Positions 22,965 through 31,460 of a stretch of DNA of 64,000 nt are shown piece after piece. The DNA is from Alentia gelatinosa (taxonomy: Eukaryota > Annelida > Polychaeta > Phyllodocida > Polynoidae): NCBI GenBank assembly GCA_950022655.1, contig OX465584.1:47970723-48034722 (forward strand), read 5' to 3'. Numbering within the stretch: position 1 is the first letter of the stretch; each line of letters opens with the position of its first letter. Under the pieces are notes generated by a model. That model was not told where the DNA came from, did no database searches, and saw only the letters and a program-made list of their open reading frames with translations. A program made the position numbers and the translations under genes.

Positions 22965-24482
22965 GGCCAGGGTAAGTGGAGAACCCGGCACCCACCATAC
23001 TATAGGCCGCGAAACTAAATTGGGGACTGAAAACTAGTTATTTTTGACTCGATATACAGAAATTCCCATAACTTAGGCTGTAAAGATTATACAGATTTGC
23101 AAAAAGTACCGTATTCAACCAGAGATTGTGGGCTTTATTGTCATCAAAATTTTGAATTTATTGAGATATTTACCTGTTTTCATTTTTGACATATATTCTC
23201 ATAAACCATGTTTTCAATTTTGACTTATATTCTCAGAAATCATGTTAAAAGTTAGGCAACATATTTGTCTTCCGGAATATGAGTGAAGATTCCATAGAAT
23301 TCCATATAGAAGCAAAATCGAAATCCAGTTTAATCAAGTACAGGTTCCTTTTACAATCCTTTTGATACATTGACTCTTGTTGTACTCACACTAGAAGTCA
23401 AAATGGAACGTTTTGTAATTAAAATAGAAAAGTAGTAAAAAGCCCCTTTTGTGAAATCTGCCATATATATCAAAGCATTGTCATGGTAGGCAGAAAATGG
23501 CTTGCTTGGATAAGCTGCAATAGTCTTCTATTGTAATTTTAGAAAATCAAATTAAAAAACAAACATGGATACAAGATTTAACACACCTACAACAAAGTAA
23601 TTTCTCCTGTCCGTTGCTATTATGATGTTTTAATATATATATACATTAGCTATATATTTATCTAAAAACTTAGCATTATAATGGAGATGCCGGGTTCTCC
23701 CGGGTGTCGGGTTCTCCTCCGGGCCGGGTTCTCTGTGGTACCGAGTTCTCCGGTATCCAAAGCCAGGACAACAATGCCCTTGGGGCCTATACTCTGAGTA
23801 GTACATATATATATGAGGGATGATGTGATGAGACCAATTACGTAATATATATATCATGCAGTTAAGTAATACAAATGAGGTTGAGGAAGGGGGCCTTCAC
23901 TTTTCTTTTGAGGAGAGTCAAACCTTGAGCTAAGAATCATCTGTATTGAAATTCCATATGTGCCCAGAATTCCCAGCAGTATATAGTGAGCTCCTGAGTG
24001 AGTGGGTTTTTGATGAGTTATTCTTTGGTATATTGCATGTACATACCTGATTTGCATACAAACAAAATGTATGTGGCAGAAGCATTTGAATGGTAACATT
24101 AAAATGTTCAGAGAATGTAATCATACAAACTCTAAAGTTAAGTTGACGATTATTTATGGATCCATGTTGATATTCCTAACTTGACAATCAATGGTCCAGT
24201 GGGTAAAATCCATAATACATGTATATATCTCCTTTTTCAAACATCAAGTCTAATCCGTGAAATCAAGAACTATGACGAAAATAATACCATAGACCTGTAT
24301 GAGCGTTGTTAGATGCGCAGTCTTGTAAGAAGATGTAGAGTGCTTTTACAAATGGTTAAATGGTGGTCACAAGACCAAGAGGATATTTATGAGGTATAAA
24401 ACCGCCAGCTGAGGAGAAATCAGAAACTGCATGGATGGACATTGAAACCAGTCGTAGTGCTGAGTCTGCATCTGTAACGTCC
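22965..24482. other. AT-rich spacer holding a GGTTCTC repeat array
   Basis: gagaacccgg near 22979 faces, in opposite orientation, the cgggttctcc array at 23691-23758. The two could be outer ends of one 0.8-kb element, but the intervening DNA shows no other symmetry. No gene. Confidence 0.35.
23691..23758. repeat. Four 17-bp tandem units starting CGGGTTCTC
   Basis: CGGGTTCTCC, CGGGTTCTCC, CGGGTTCTCT and CGAGTTCTCC begin at 23691, 23708, 23725 and 23742, exactly 17 bp apart. The second half of each unit is variable. Confidence 0.75.
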
Positions 24483-24484
24483 TA

Positions 24485-24808
24485 TTACTATACACCTATG
24501 GCCGAACATGTATGAAATACTGCCCGCTGCTGGGGGTGTAGTATAAATAATGTTCGTGCCCGCTGTGACAGCGGGCCGTAGTGAATTGCAGTAGTCTTTG
24601 TGGTCTTTGTAAAGTTAATAATATGGCGTTTTAAATTATTGGGAGGTGTATAGTAATAAGAAAACGCAGTGACTGAGCCTGTACGGTGTCCGTTCTTGGT
24701 CATTTGATGAAAAAATACAGCCCTCCCACCTGCGGTGTCGGGCCGTATTTTCATCATCAAATGACCTCGAACGGCCATCCGTACGCGCTCAGTAACCACG
24801 TTTTCTCA
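24485..24808 (-). repeat. Asymmetric hairpin-bearing MITE, short copy
   Basis: 324-bp element flanked by TA on both sides (24483-24484, 24809-24810). Read on the minus strand it begins TGAGAAAACG with a hairpin of about 150 nt, followed by a part bounded by TATTACTATACACCT and its inverse. It is the internally deleted relative of 47766-48775, which lies in the other orientation. Confidence 0.75.
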
Positions 24809-24846
24809 TAATACTCTCTTGTTTTCTATTTTTCCTTTTCCAGCCT

Positions 24847-24888
24847 ATAATGACGTACACCGCTTGGCATCCCGGTGTACGTCATTAT
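24847..24888. repeat. Perfect 16-bp palindrome around TGACGTAC
   Basis: ATAATGACGTACACCG (24847-24862) and its exact reverse complement (24873-24888) flank a 10-nt loop. The same hairpin, with loop ctgggcatcc, occurs at 37567-37604 after the same ccttttccagcct leader. It therefore belongs to a dispersed repeat tail. Confidence 0.8.
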
Positions 24889-25187
24889 GTTTGTTCATGA
24901 ATAAATAAAAGGGTGCAGCGCGGCAAAGTTTTTTTCAATTGACTTGAGTAAGTGTGTGGGGATGATGCCTGCGAGGGGTCTAGGAGACCCTGTAGATCCC
25001 CTACTGGGGGCTTTTAGTGGAAGTGGAGAATATGGAAGTCTATGGATCCTCCAAATCATTTTTCATCCAACGAATCTGGGGTCTGTTGAATAACTTATGC
25101 CTATGAAAGTACAGGGTGCTTCGGAAGAGAGTTATCATTTGATAACATAGAAATTCGTTCGCCAAGACAGTCCACTACCCGACAGAT
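24889..25187. other. Spacer directly upstream of the retrovirus
   Basis: No gene seen. The last four bases, agat at 25184-25187, are the left copy of the target site duplication. Confidence 0.6.
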
Positions 25188-25300
25188 TGTAAAGATCTGC
25201 AGTCGATAATTCTAACTTTGTGGTATTTTTGCGTTGAAAAAGCAGCAGTATTAATTATAATATATATATTCAATCTATTCTAAATTCTTTCCTCCGAATC

Positions 25301-25310
25301 CAAGATGGCC
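25301..25310 (+). promoter_or_regulatory. YY1-like site in LTR
   Basis: CAAGATGGCC fits the YY1/Pho-type core AAGATGGC. It sits about 240 bp upstream of the inferred start site and is repeated at 36501-36510 in the 3' LTR. Binding is an inference. Confidence 0.35.
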
Positions 25311-25508
25311 GACACTGGCCAGGCTAATTGGTCCTTCCTGCTGTAGCTATAATCCCCCCTTTGAACCCGGCTTTGGCCGGCGGTTGTTTGTTAACCCAAC
25401 TTCCTGGAGATGCGGGCGCGCTCGTTGTTACAAAGGTGACGCTAACTGGCGCCTAACACGACCGCCCGTATAAGCGTCCCCCACCTGGAGACAAAGGCGC
25501 TTCGATGA

Positions 25509-25546
25509 TATATAAACCCGGGGCCCAGAATAAAGAGCATTCAGTC
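25509..25546 (+). promoter_or_regulatory. LTR core promoter: TATA box, AATAAA, initiator
   Basis: TATATAAA at 25509-25516 is followed about 32 bp later by TCAGTC (25541-25546), an initiator-like sequence common at retroelement start sites. AATAAA at 25529-25534 lies between them. In the 3' LTR the same signal (36729-36734) would direct cleavage shortly downstream, so the repeated R region is probably only a few tens of bases. Confidence 0.6.
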
Positions 25547-25657
25547 TTACCTGGATTCTGCTACCTACAACATCTATGCGTTGACTCCAAACCTTATTTA
25601 ACGTATATCGACCGCTAGGGACAGAACCACTAATGGTATAGCCTAGGAACTTTACAT

Positions 25658-25671
25658 TGGCGACCACGACG
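25658..25671 (+). promoter_or_regulatory. Primer binding site, possibly tRNA-Arg
   Basis: One base after the LTR the sequence reads TGGCGACCACGACG. TGG pairs with the CCA end of a tRNA. The following bases fit an acceptor stem ending CGTGGTCG, which I associate with tRNA-Arg. tRNA-Arg priming is known for some insect gypsy-type elements. The tRNA identity is tentative. Confidence 0.55.
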
Positions 25672-26238
25672 AGACGATTGGATTCGAAATCAGTTAGACT
25701 ATGAAGTAACTCCTGAGGCTGAGGGTACGTCGCCCGCTGAAGACCCGCCGTCACCGCCGCCGCCGTCCCGTACCCCCGTGCTGTTAACGCTGATATGATC
25801 AAGAAGCCAGACCACGTCACACAGAGTATGGGTAACGTTACATTTTATGACGTCAATTTTATTGTCTGTGACTGCCGCCGTCCCTGAAGCAAGGAAAGCG
25901 TGTGAATAACACGGTGTGTGTACGACCACGCTGCCCTGTCCGCTGTGCCGGGAGATGTCTACGGGCCCCGCCGTCACTGCCGCCGCCGTCCCGTGCCCCC
26001 GCTGCCGCCAACACCGCTGACGACACGGCCACCGCTGACCCGAGCAGGAAAGTGTATTTCTGTTATGCTGTAACGTTTTAATGTGGGCGTGGAAGGTACT
26101 TGCATGCCGGTAGTTCTGTGTTAGCGACAGTCGGACCGAGCGGACCAGCAGCTGTCGCACGTGGGAATCGCAACAGGTTCGTGCCATATAGGTAATTGAC
26201 GTATATAACGTGTGTAGTTATTTACGCAATTCGGGAGG
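25672..26238 (+). other. Retroviral 5' leader
   Basis: 567 bp between the primer binding site and gag. A CCGCCGTC-rich unit of about 50 bp at 25742-25790 recurs imperfectly at 25964-26020. A packaging or structural RNA role is conceivable but unproven. No convincing plus-strand coding frame precedes gag. Confidence 0.5.
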
Positions 26239-27642
26239 ATGGCCGAACCCAGTGTGTTGCCCGAGGATTTCCAGGTGTGGCTCAATGCTGGGAAGTTGGC
26301 GGGGAGTATTCCGACCGACTTTACTGTCGCCAACACGGAGCTACTGGCCAAGCTATGGAAGCAGTACCTGGCCCAGACCTGCAAGGAGGTGAAAGATGTC
26401 GCTATCTACGAGTTGGAGCAGCGGCTGCGCGTCGAGTTCACGCGACAGGCCGACCTACGGGCCCAACAACACGCTCTGGAGTCCCAGCAGCACGCCATGG
26501 AGCTCGCCGAGGCGGCGCGACAGCTCGCCGAGGCCCGCGCGATCATTATCGACTCCGCCCCCCGGTCGCGGCCCGAGACCCACGAGTTGGCCTCGGTCAA
26601 GCAGCTCATCCGGCTGTTTCGGGCGCTGCCGACCGTCGACGGTCAAGATAAAGCCGCCCTCCGCACGTGGTTGAACGATGTGCGACAGGCGCGCTTTGTC
26701 TCCAAAGCCCCCGACGAGAAGCTGATCTCGGAGGCCCTGGCCTACTCAGCGGGGCGCCTCAAGTCGATAATCTACGATTGTTTCGAGGACGGCGTCACCG
26801 ACTTCGAGGCCGTCGAACGCAAGATAACTTCAACGCTCCTCGGCATGGAGGAAATGGAGAGTCTGCGCGCTGCACTCGGGCACTTCTCTCAGACGGCCCA
26901 CGAGACCGCCCCCGAGTACGCGCAGCGCTTCTGGTTGGCGGCCAAGAAAGCCTACTCGGCCCAGGAACTCGCCTCTCCCTTTGTGCTACGGCCGACGATG
27001 CGACAGTTCGTGAGTACCCTGTCGCGAGGCCCTCTGCGGTGGGACCTCAATCTCAACACGCCCACGACGATCGCGGAGGCTCTCTCGAGGGTCGACGCGT
27101 TGGCGAAGGCGGTGGAGAAGGAGGCGCACTCGGACGACACTCGCATCGAGGAGGCCATGGAGGTGGGCGCGGTCGGCTGGAGGACTACGGCCGCCCGTTC
27201 CGCCAACCACCCCGCGCCAACCGCCCACCAGCGACAGATGGAGGAGATGCAGCAGGCGATAAAATCAATCCAGGGGGAGTTGAAGGCGAAAAAGGGGAAC
27301 AAGGGCCACACGGTCGCGGCTGTGATGCCCGCAGCAGCGCCACCACAGTCCACGATTGTGTTCGCGCCGACCCCCGCGCCCGTTCCCGCCCCCCAGCCGC
27401 TGTTTGCGACCGTCCCCGCTCCGCCGCCCCCAGCCGTCGCCTCCACCATAGCAGCCGTCGCGCCGGGGCAGCGTAACTCAGGCCGGCGGATGACGCCCAT
27501 CAACGACATCATCTGCTACGCGTGCAATCAACGAGGCCATTATGTGGCTGGATGCCCCAGTCTGAAGGCCTCCCGGGACGCGGCACGGTCGTTGGCCCAC
27601 TCCCAGGATCAAGTCGTAGCCGCCGCGACCCAGGGAAACTAA
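26239..27642 (+). CDS. gag: Gag polyprotein
   Basis: 467 residues; structural protein that packages the element RNA. A charged, helix-rich N-terminal half (Ala/Glu/Gln repeats at about 70-115) leads into a capsid-like segment at about 120-290, with FRALPTVDGQDKAALRTWL as a typical retrotransposon Gag entry. Residues about 330-405 are Ala/Pro-rich. A CCHC zinc knuckle, C426-x2-C429-x4-H434-x4-C439, is the nucleocapsid motif; classical insect errantiviruses generally lack it. The ATG at 26239 lies in an acceptable context and no upstream in-frame extension looks protein-like. The stop at 27640-27642 directly follows the slippery heptamer. Many chance open frames on both strands here result from the high GC content. 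Confidence 0.92.
   Translation: MAEPSVLPEDFQVWLNAGKLAGSIPTDFTVANTELLAKLWKQYLAQTCKEVKDVAIYELEQRLRVEFTRQADLRAQQHALESQQHAMELAEAARQLAEARAIIIDSAPRSRPETHELASVKQLIRLFRALPTVDGQDKAALRTWLNDVRQARFVSKAPDEKLISEALAYSAGRLKSIIYDCFEDGVTDFEAVERKITSTLLGMEEMESLRAALGHFSQTAHETAPEYAQRFWLAAKKAYSAQELASPFVLRPTMRQFVSTLSRGPLRWDLNLNTPTTIAEALSRVDALAKAVEKEAHSDDTRIEEAMEVGAVGWRTTAARSANHPAPTAHQRQMEEMQQAIKSIQGELKAKKGNKGHTVAAVMPAAAPPQSTIVFAPTPAPVPAPQPLFATVPAPPPPAVASTIAAVAPGQRNSGRRMTPINDIICYACNQRGHYVAGCPSLKASRDAARSLAHSQDQVVAAATQGN
27633..27639 (+). promoter_or_regulatory. -1 ribosomal frameshift site GGGAAAC
   Basis: In the gag frame the bases read CAG GGA AAC TAA, so G GGA AAC fits X XXY YYZ exactly and is followed at once by the gag stop. 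The pol frame is the -1 frame from here. A 6-bp hairpin (CCTCGA/TCGAGG, 27674-27688) lies 35 nt downstream, further than usual for a stimulator; a pseudoknot was not traced. Confidence 0.85.
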
Positions 27643-30600
27643 AATGCGCGTCCGACCGACGACCCTGCATTGACCTCGAGCTTCGAGGCGTGGCACTGCA
27701 GGCCCTCGTCGACTCGGGTGCGTGTTGCTCCCTGGTGTCCGTCCCCGCGGCGGATGCCTTGCGACAGGTGGGCGCGGTGGGTAAGAGTACGAGACCCCCG
27801 GCGCGACTTAAGTCCCTCACCGGCCACGGCATCTCCGTCCGCGAGGCGGTTAACCTGAAGCTGTACGGCCGGCCGTGCGACTTTAATGTGGTGGGTGATA
27901 TGTCCCACGATCTTTTATTAGGGGACGACGCGTTGGAGGCTACTCACGCGATCGTAGACTATGCTTCCCCTGATAAATCTGTAACCCTCTGTGGTCGTCG
28001 CCATGTGGTGCGACGGTCGGTGCGACGCGAGGGACACATCGGTCAGCTGGTATACGAGGCCGAGTATTGGAAACGGCAATACCCCGATGTGTTCCCGGTC
28101 ACCGGCCGCCCCCTCACATGCACTACCGAGGTCTACATGAGGATCGATACGGGCGATCACCCCCCCATCAATCAACGACCGTACAGACTTCCCCTCGCCA
28201 AGCGCGAGGTCGTCGACCGCGAGCTGGACAAGATGCTCGCGGAAGGCATAATCGAGCCCAGCTCCTCCCCCTGGGCCTCGCCCCTCACCCTCGTCCCTAA
28301 GAAAGACGGCTCGGTCCGGTTCTGTGTAGATTACCGAGGGCTAAACGCAGTTACTCGTCGCGATGCATACCCCCTGCCTCGTATCCAGGACATTGTTGAT
28401 AATCTAGGTGGTGCGAAAGTGTTCTCGACCCTAGATTTAAAGTCCGGATACTGGCAGGTGCCGATGCATCCTGACAGCGTCGAGAAGACGGCCGTAGCGA
28501 CGCATCGGGGCCTTTTTCAGTTTAAGCGGATGCAGTTTGGCTTGTGCAATGCGCCAGCTGCATTCCAGAGGCTTATGAATAAGGTTATCACCCCGCTGCG
28601 TAAGTTCGTTATGGTCTATCTCGACGACCTCGTGATCTACAGCCGGACCGAGGAAGAACACCACCACCACATCGCGGCCGTCCTCGAGGCCCTTCGCTCA
28701 TACGGCCTCGTGGTCAAGGAATCGAAGTGCCACTTCGGGGTCGACCGCGTGAAACTCCTTGGCTATGTGGTCAGCGCGGACGGCGTCTCCTCGGATCCCG
28801 ACAAAGTGGAAGCCATACGCGACATGGTGCCACCCGAGGACGTAAAGGCGGTGCGACGGCTGCTAGGGTCGGCCAATTATTATCGGCAGCTCATACCCAG
28901 ATATGCCGATATTGTCCGACCCCTCGTCGCACTGACAAAGAAATACGCCCTCTTTCATTGGGATTCCGAGTGCCAGACCGCGTGGCAGGAGTTGCGCGAC
29001 GCCCTCGTGAACATGGTGACCCTCGCTTACCCGGACCCCGGTCGCCCGTACAAACTGTACACCGACGCCTCCGATTATTGCCTCGGCGCCATCTTGGTAC
29101 AAGAAGATGACCAGGGTATCGAGCGACCCGTACACTTTCTCTCACGTCAGTTTACGGAGGTGCAACGCCGATACCCTGTCATTGAGAAGGAGGCCTACGC
29201 GATAGTCTTTGCGCTTACGCGCTTACGGGCGTATTTGTACGGTGCGACCTTCCAGATTCTGTGCGACCACAAGCCCCTCAAAAGCTTATTTTTGGCCGAA
29301 ATGAAGAATACGCGAGTACAACGGTGGGCCGTACTCCTTGCGGAATACGCCGCACCCATCGTGTACTTCGCCGGTGCCAAAAATGTGTGGGCGGATATGC
29401 TCTCGCGCCTCCGGTCCGATTCACCGGCCGAGCTGCCGCTGGAGGTCGCACAGATCGCCTCGGTCCAGGAAGAGCGGGAGTTGCCATGGGAAGCGTACGG
29501 GCTGACGGAAGCGGAGGTGAAAGTGCGACAAGCAGCGATGCCTGAGTTCCGGTACGGTCTTGAGGAACAGGAGGATTATCTGGTCAGTAATGGCCTCCTC
29601 TTTACCCTCAAACCGCCCTCGGGTCTCGCGGCTTACCCTCGCCTCGTCCCCCCGTCGGAAATTCGCGCCAACTTGGTCCAGACCGCCCATCTACAGGTCT
29701 GCCACCAAGGTATGAGGAAAACTTTGCGACGACTTCACGACCATTTTAAATGGCCAGGAATGAAGCGACAGGTATTTTCCGTTCTCGCACGATGCGCCCC
29801 CTGCGGAGCCAATCGCGTCCGTGCAGAATGTCCAACCCCAGCCCCTATGCCTGTCGCCGAAAACCCAGGAGAAGTCGTCGCAATGGATCTGACCGGCCCC
29901 CTCCCCATGAGTCGCAGCGGCGCTCATTATCTATTATCAATCATAGACCACGCCACTGGCTATGTAGATTGTTTCCCCCTCAAGGATAAGTCCGCTGAAT
30001 CAGTTTATACCTCCCTATCCCGGGAGTACATTCCCCGCTACGGCCCCCCCTCTGTCGTGTTAACGGACAACGGATTAGAGTTCAAAAACGCGACAGTGGA
30101 GGGCTACCTGCGACAGCTCGGGACCGAGGTGCGACACACCACCCCCTACCACCCGCAAGCCAACGGACGCGTAGAGCGTTTTCACCGCACGCTAAAGGAT
30201 ATGTTGCGTAAGGTGGTAAACGCCCGTGCTTGCGAGTGGGAGGACCACCTCGGGGATGTACTCCTCGCCCACCGGACGACCCCCAGTGACGTCACAGGCT
30301 TTTCCCCCTACTACCTCCTTTTTGGTCGTTGCCCTCCTCCCCCCTTTTCCCACCTCCGAGATCGCCCACTAGGGGATTCGTCGGCCCGCCTCGCCCTCCG
30401 TGTGGACGAGCACTCGCGTGCTTTGAAGGAGGCCGCCCACAACGCGGAGGTAGCTAGGCAGGCTAACGTTAATCGCCTAAACAAACAAGCCAACGCCCTC
30501 CCCCTAGAACCCGGTACCAAAGTGTTCCTACGAGTCCACGAGCCCGGACCGCTGGACCCCCGCTGGGACCCCGGATACCTCGTGACGCGGGCATCCGGCA

Positions 30601-31244
30601 ACGTGGTGCACGTGGTGGGCCCAACAAACAAACGGCGGACGGTTAATCGCAGTCACGTCAAGGCGGCCGATCCGGGCCTCGACTGGGAGGGCTTACGCCC
30701 ACGCCTCACCCGAGCCCAACGGACGCGCCCCCCGACTGCGATGGCTCCGTCCACACCACGGCCACGCGGCCGGCCGCCCCAGACGCGCGTTGCTTGGATA
30801 CCCAACCCCAGCGTGCCAGCTGTAAACGCTAATCCTCAAACCCCAATTATCCCACCAACCCGGCCCGCGTCCCCCATGCAGCTAATCCCCGGCAACGACG
30901 CATCCCGTCCCCCCTCTGCAACTCCCATGCAATCAACTCCCACAGATGTCCCGACCCGGCCTAACTCCTCCAACAACATGGCCATCGATCTGCCCCCACT
31001 CCCCCCTATGGGTCCAAACTCCCTTGCGCCCTCGGCCGCCCCCACTCCTCGAGCTAACACCCCCATCCCGGTAATCCACCCCATCTCTCCCGTACCACAT
31101 GTCCCTAATCCCCCTGATGTCAGCCGACATCGTAAACGTGCGGCTGAACCCGAGACACCCCCTCCCCCCCCCACTGGTGCGTGGTCCGGTCACTTCCCTC
31201 CCGCTCTCGGGCCGACCCACCCACGCGACGCGGGACGACCTTAA
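27633..31244 (+). CDS. pol: Pol: protease, reverse transcriptase, RNase H, integrase
   Basis: The frame is open from 27522 and contributes after the frameshift at 27633. Numbering follows the 1240-residue frame from 27522. Aspartic protease: D64-S-G-A. Reverse transcriptase at about 225-410: D305 and the YLDD box at 366-369. RNase H: D514 (YTDAS), E555/E557, D582 (CDHK), D625 (ADMLSR). Integrase zinc domain: H723-x4-H728 and C758-x2-C761. Integrase core: D789, D849 and E885, with exactly 35 residues between the last two. A GPY/F-like module sits at about 1008-1035, then an unusually long Pro-rich tail of about 170 residues with no recognised domain. No chromodomain seen. All catalytic residues are present. 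Confidence 0.95.
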   Translation, partial: GKLKCASDRRPCIDLELRGVALQALVDSGACCSLVSVPAADALRQVGAVGKSTRPPARLKSLTGHGISVREAVNLKLYGRPCDFNVVGDMSHDLLLGDDALEATHAIVDYASPDKSVTLCGRRHVVRRSVRREGHIGQLVYEAEYWKRQYPDVFPVTGRPLTCTTEVYMRIDTGDHPPINQRPYRLPLAKREVVDRELDKMLAEGIIEPSSSPWASPLTLVPKKDGSVRFCVDYRGLNAVTRRDAYPLPRIQDIVDNLGGAKVFSTLDLKSGYWQVPMHPDSVEKTAVATHRGLFQFKRMQFGLCNAPAAFQRLMNKVITPLRKFVMVYLDDLVIYSRTEEEHHHHIAAVLEALRSYGLVVKESKCHFGVDRVKLLGYVVSADGVSSDPDKVEAIRDMVPPEDVKAVRRLLGSANYYRQLIPRYADIVRPLVALTKKYALFHWDSECQTAWQELRDALVNMVTLAYPDPGRPYKLYTDASDYCLGAILVQEDDQGIERPVHFLSRQFTEVQRRYPVIEKEAYAIVFALTRLRAYLYGATFQILCDHKPLKSLFLAEMKNTRVQRWAVLLAEYAAPIVYFAGAKNVWADMLSRLRSDSPAELPLEVAQIASVQEERELPWEAYGLTEAEVKVRQAAMPEFRYGLEEQEDYLVSNGLLFTLKPPSGLAAYPRLVPPSEIRANLVQTAHLQVCHQGMRKTLRRLHDHFKWPGMKRQVFSVLARCAPCGANRVRAECPTPAPMPVAENPGEVVAMDLTGPLPMSRSGAHYLLSIIDHATGYVDCFPLKDKSAESVYTSLSREYIPRYGPPSVVLTDNGLEFKNATVEGYLRQLGTEVRHTTPYHPQANGRVERFHRTLKDMLRKVVNARACEWEDHLGDVLLAHRTTPSDVTGFSPYYLLFGRCPPPPFSHLRDRPLGDSSARLALRVDEHSRALKEAAHNAEVARQANVNRLNKQANALPLEPGTKVFLRVHEPGPLDPRWDPGYLVTRASGNVVHVVGPTNKRRTVNRSHVKAADPGLDWEGLRPRLTRAQRTRPPTAMAPSTPRPRGRPPQTRVAWIPNPSVPAVNANPQTPIIPPTRPASPMQLIPGNDASRPPSATPMQSTPTDVPTRPNSSNNMAIDLPPLPPMGPNSLAPSAAPTPRANTPIPVIHPISPVPHVPNPPDVSRHRKRAAEPETPPPPPTGAWSGHFPPALGPTHPRDAGRP

Positions 31245-31460
31245 AAGACGGGCGGCGGCCCCGCTCAGTCACTTCACCCGTATCACGCGCTCATTCACCC
31301 GGTCGTTGGAAGCAGAGACTGCGAAACGCCAAACCCTCCAGCCACCGGACAAGGCCGAGATACAAGCGGAGAAGCGACTGTGCATTGCAGCCGTCGCCCA
31401 GCATTGTCGCCCCCGACACGTCTAAAAACCAGTGAGTAGATCCAACTGTGTGTTATCATC

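Larger units (their letters stand above)
25188..25656 (+). repeat. 5' LTR (469 bp)
   Basis: Starts TGTAAAG and ends CTTTACA, a 7-bp terminal inverted repeat. It shows no difference by eye from the 3' LTR at a constant offset of 11,200. It contains the core promoter and poly(A) signal described separately. Confidence 0.95.

Noticed and set aside
25699..26187. 162-codon minus-strand frame in the retroviral leader
   Set aside because: It runs antisense through GC-rich repeats and has no domain.
26952..27512. 186-codon antisense frame in gag, and other long frames overlapping gag, pol and env
   Set aside because: High GC content removes stops in all frames. None has a recognisable motif, and gag and pol domains are clear on the plus strand.
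27522..27632. The 37 codons of the pol frame upstream of the slippery site
   Set aside because: They overlap the gag zinc-knuckle end and are not expected in the product, since pol is entered by the -1 shift at 27633.
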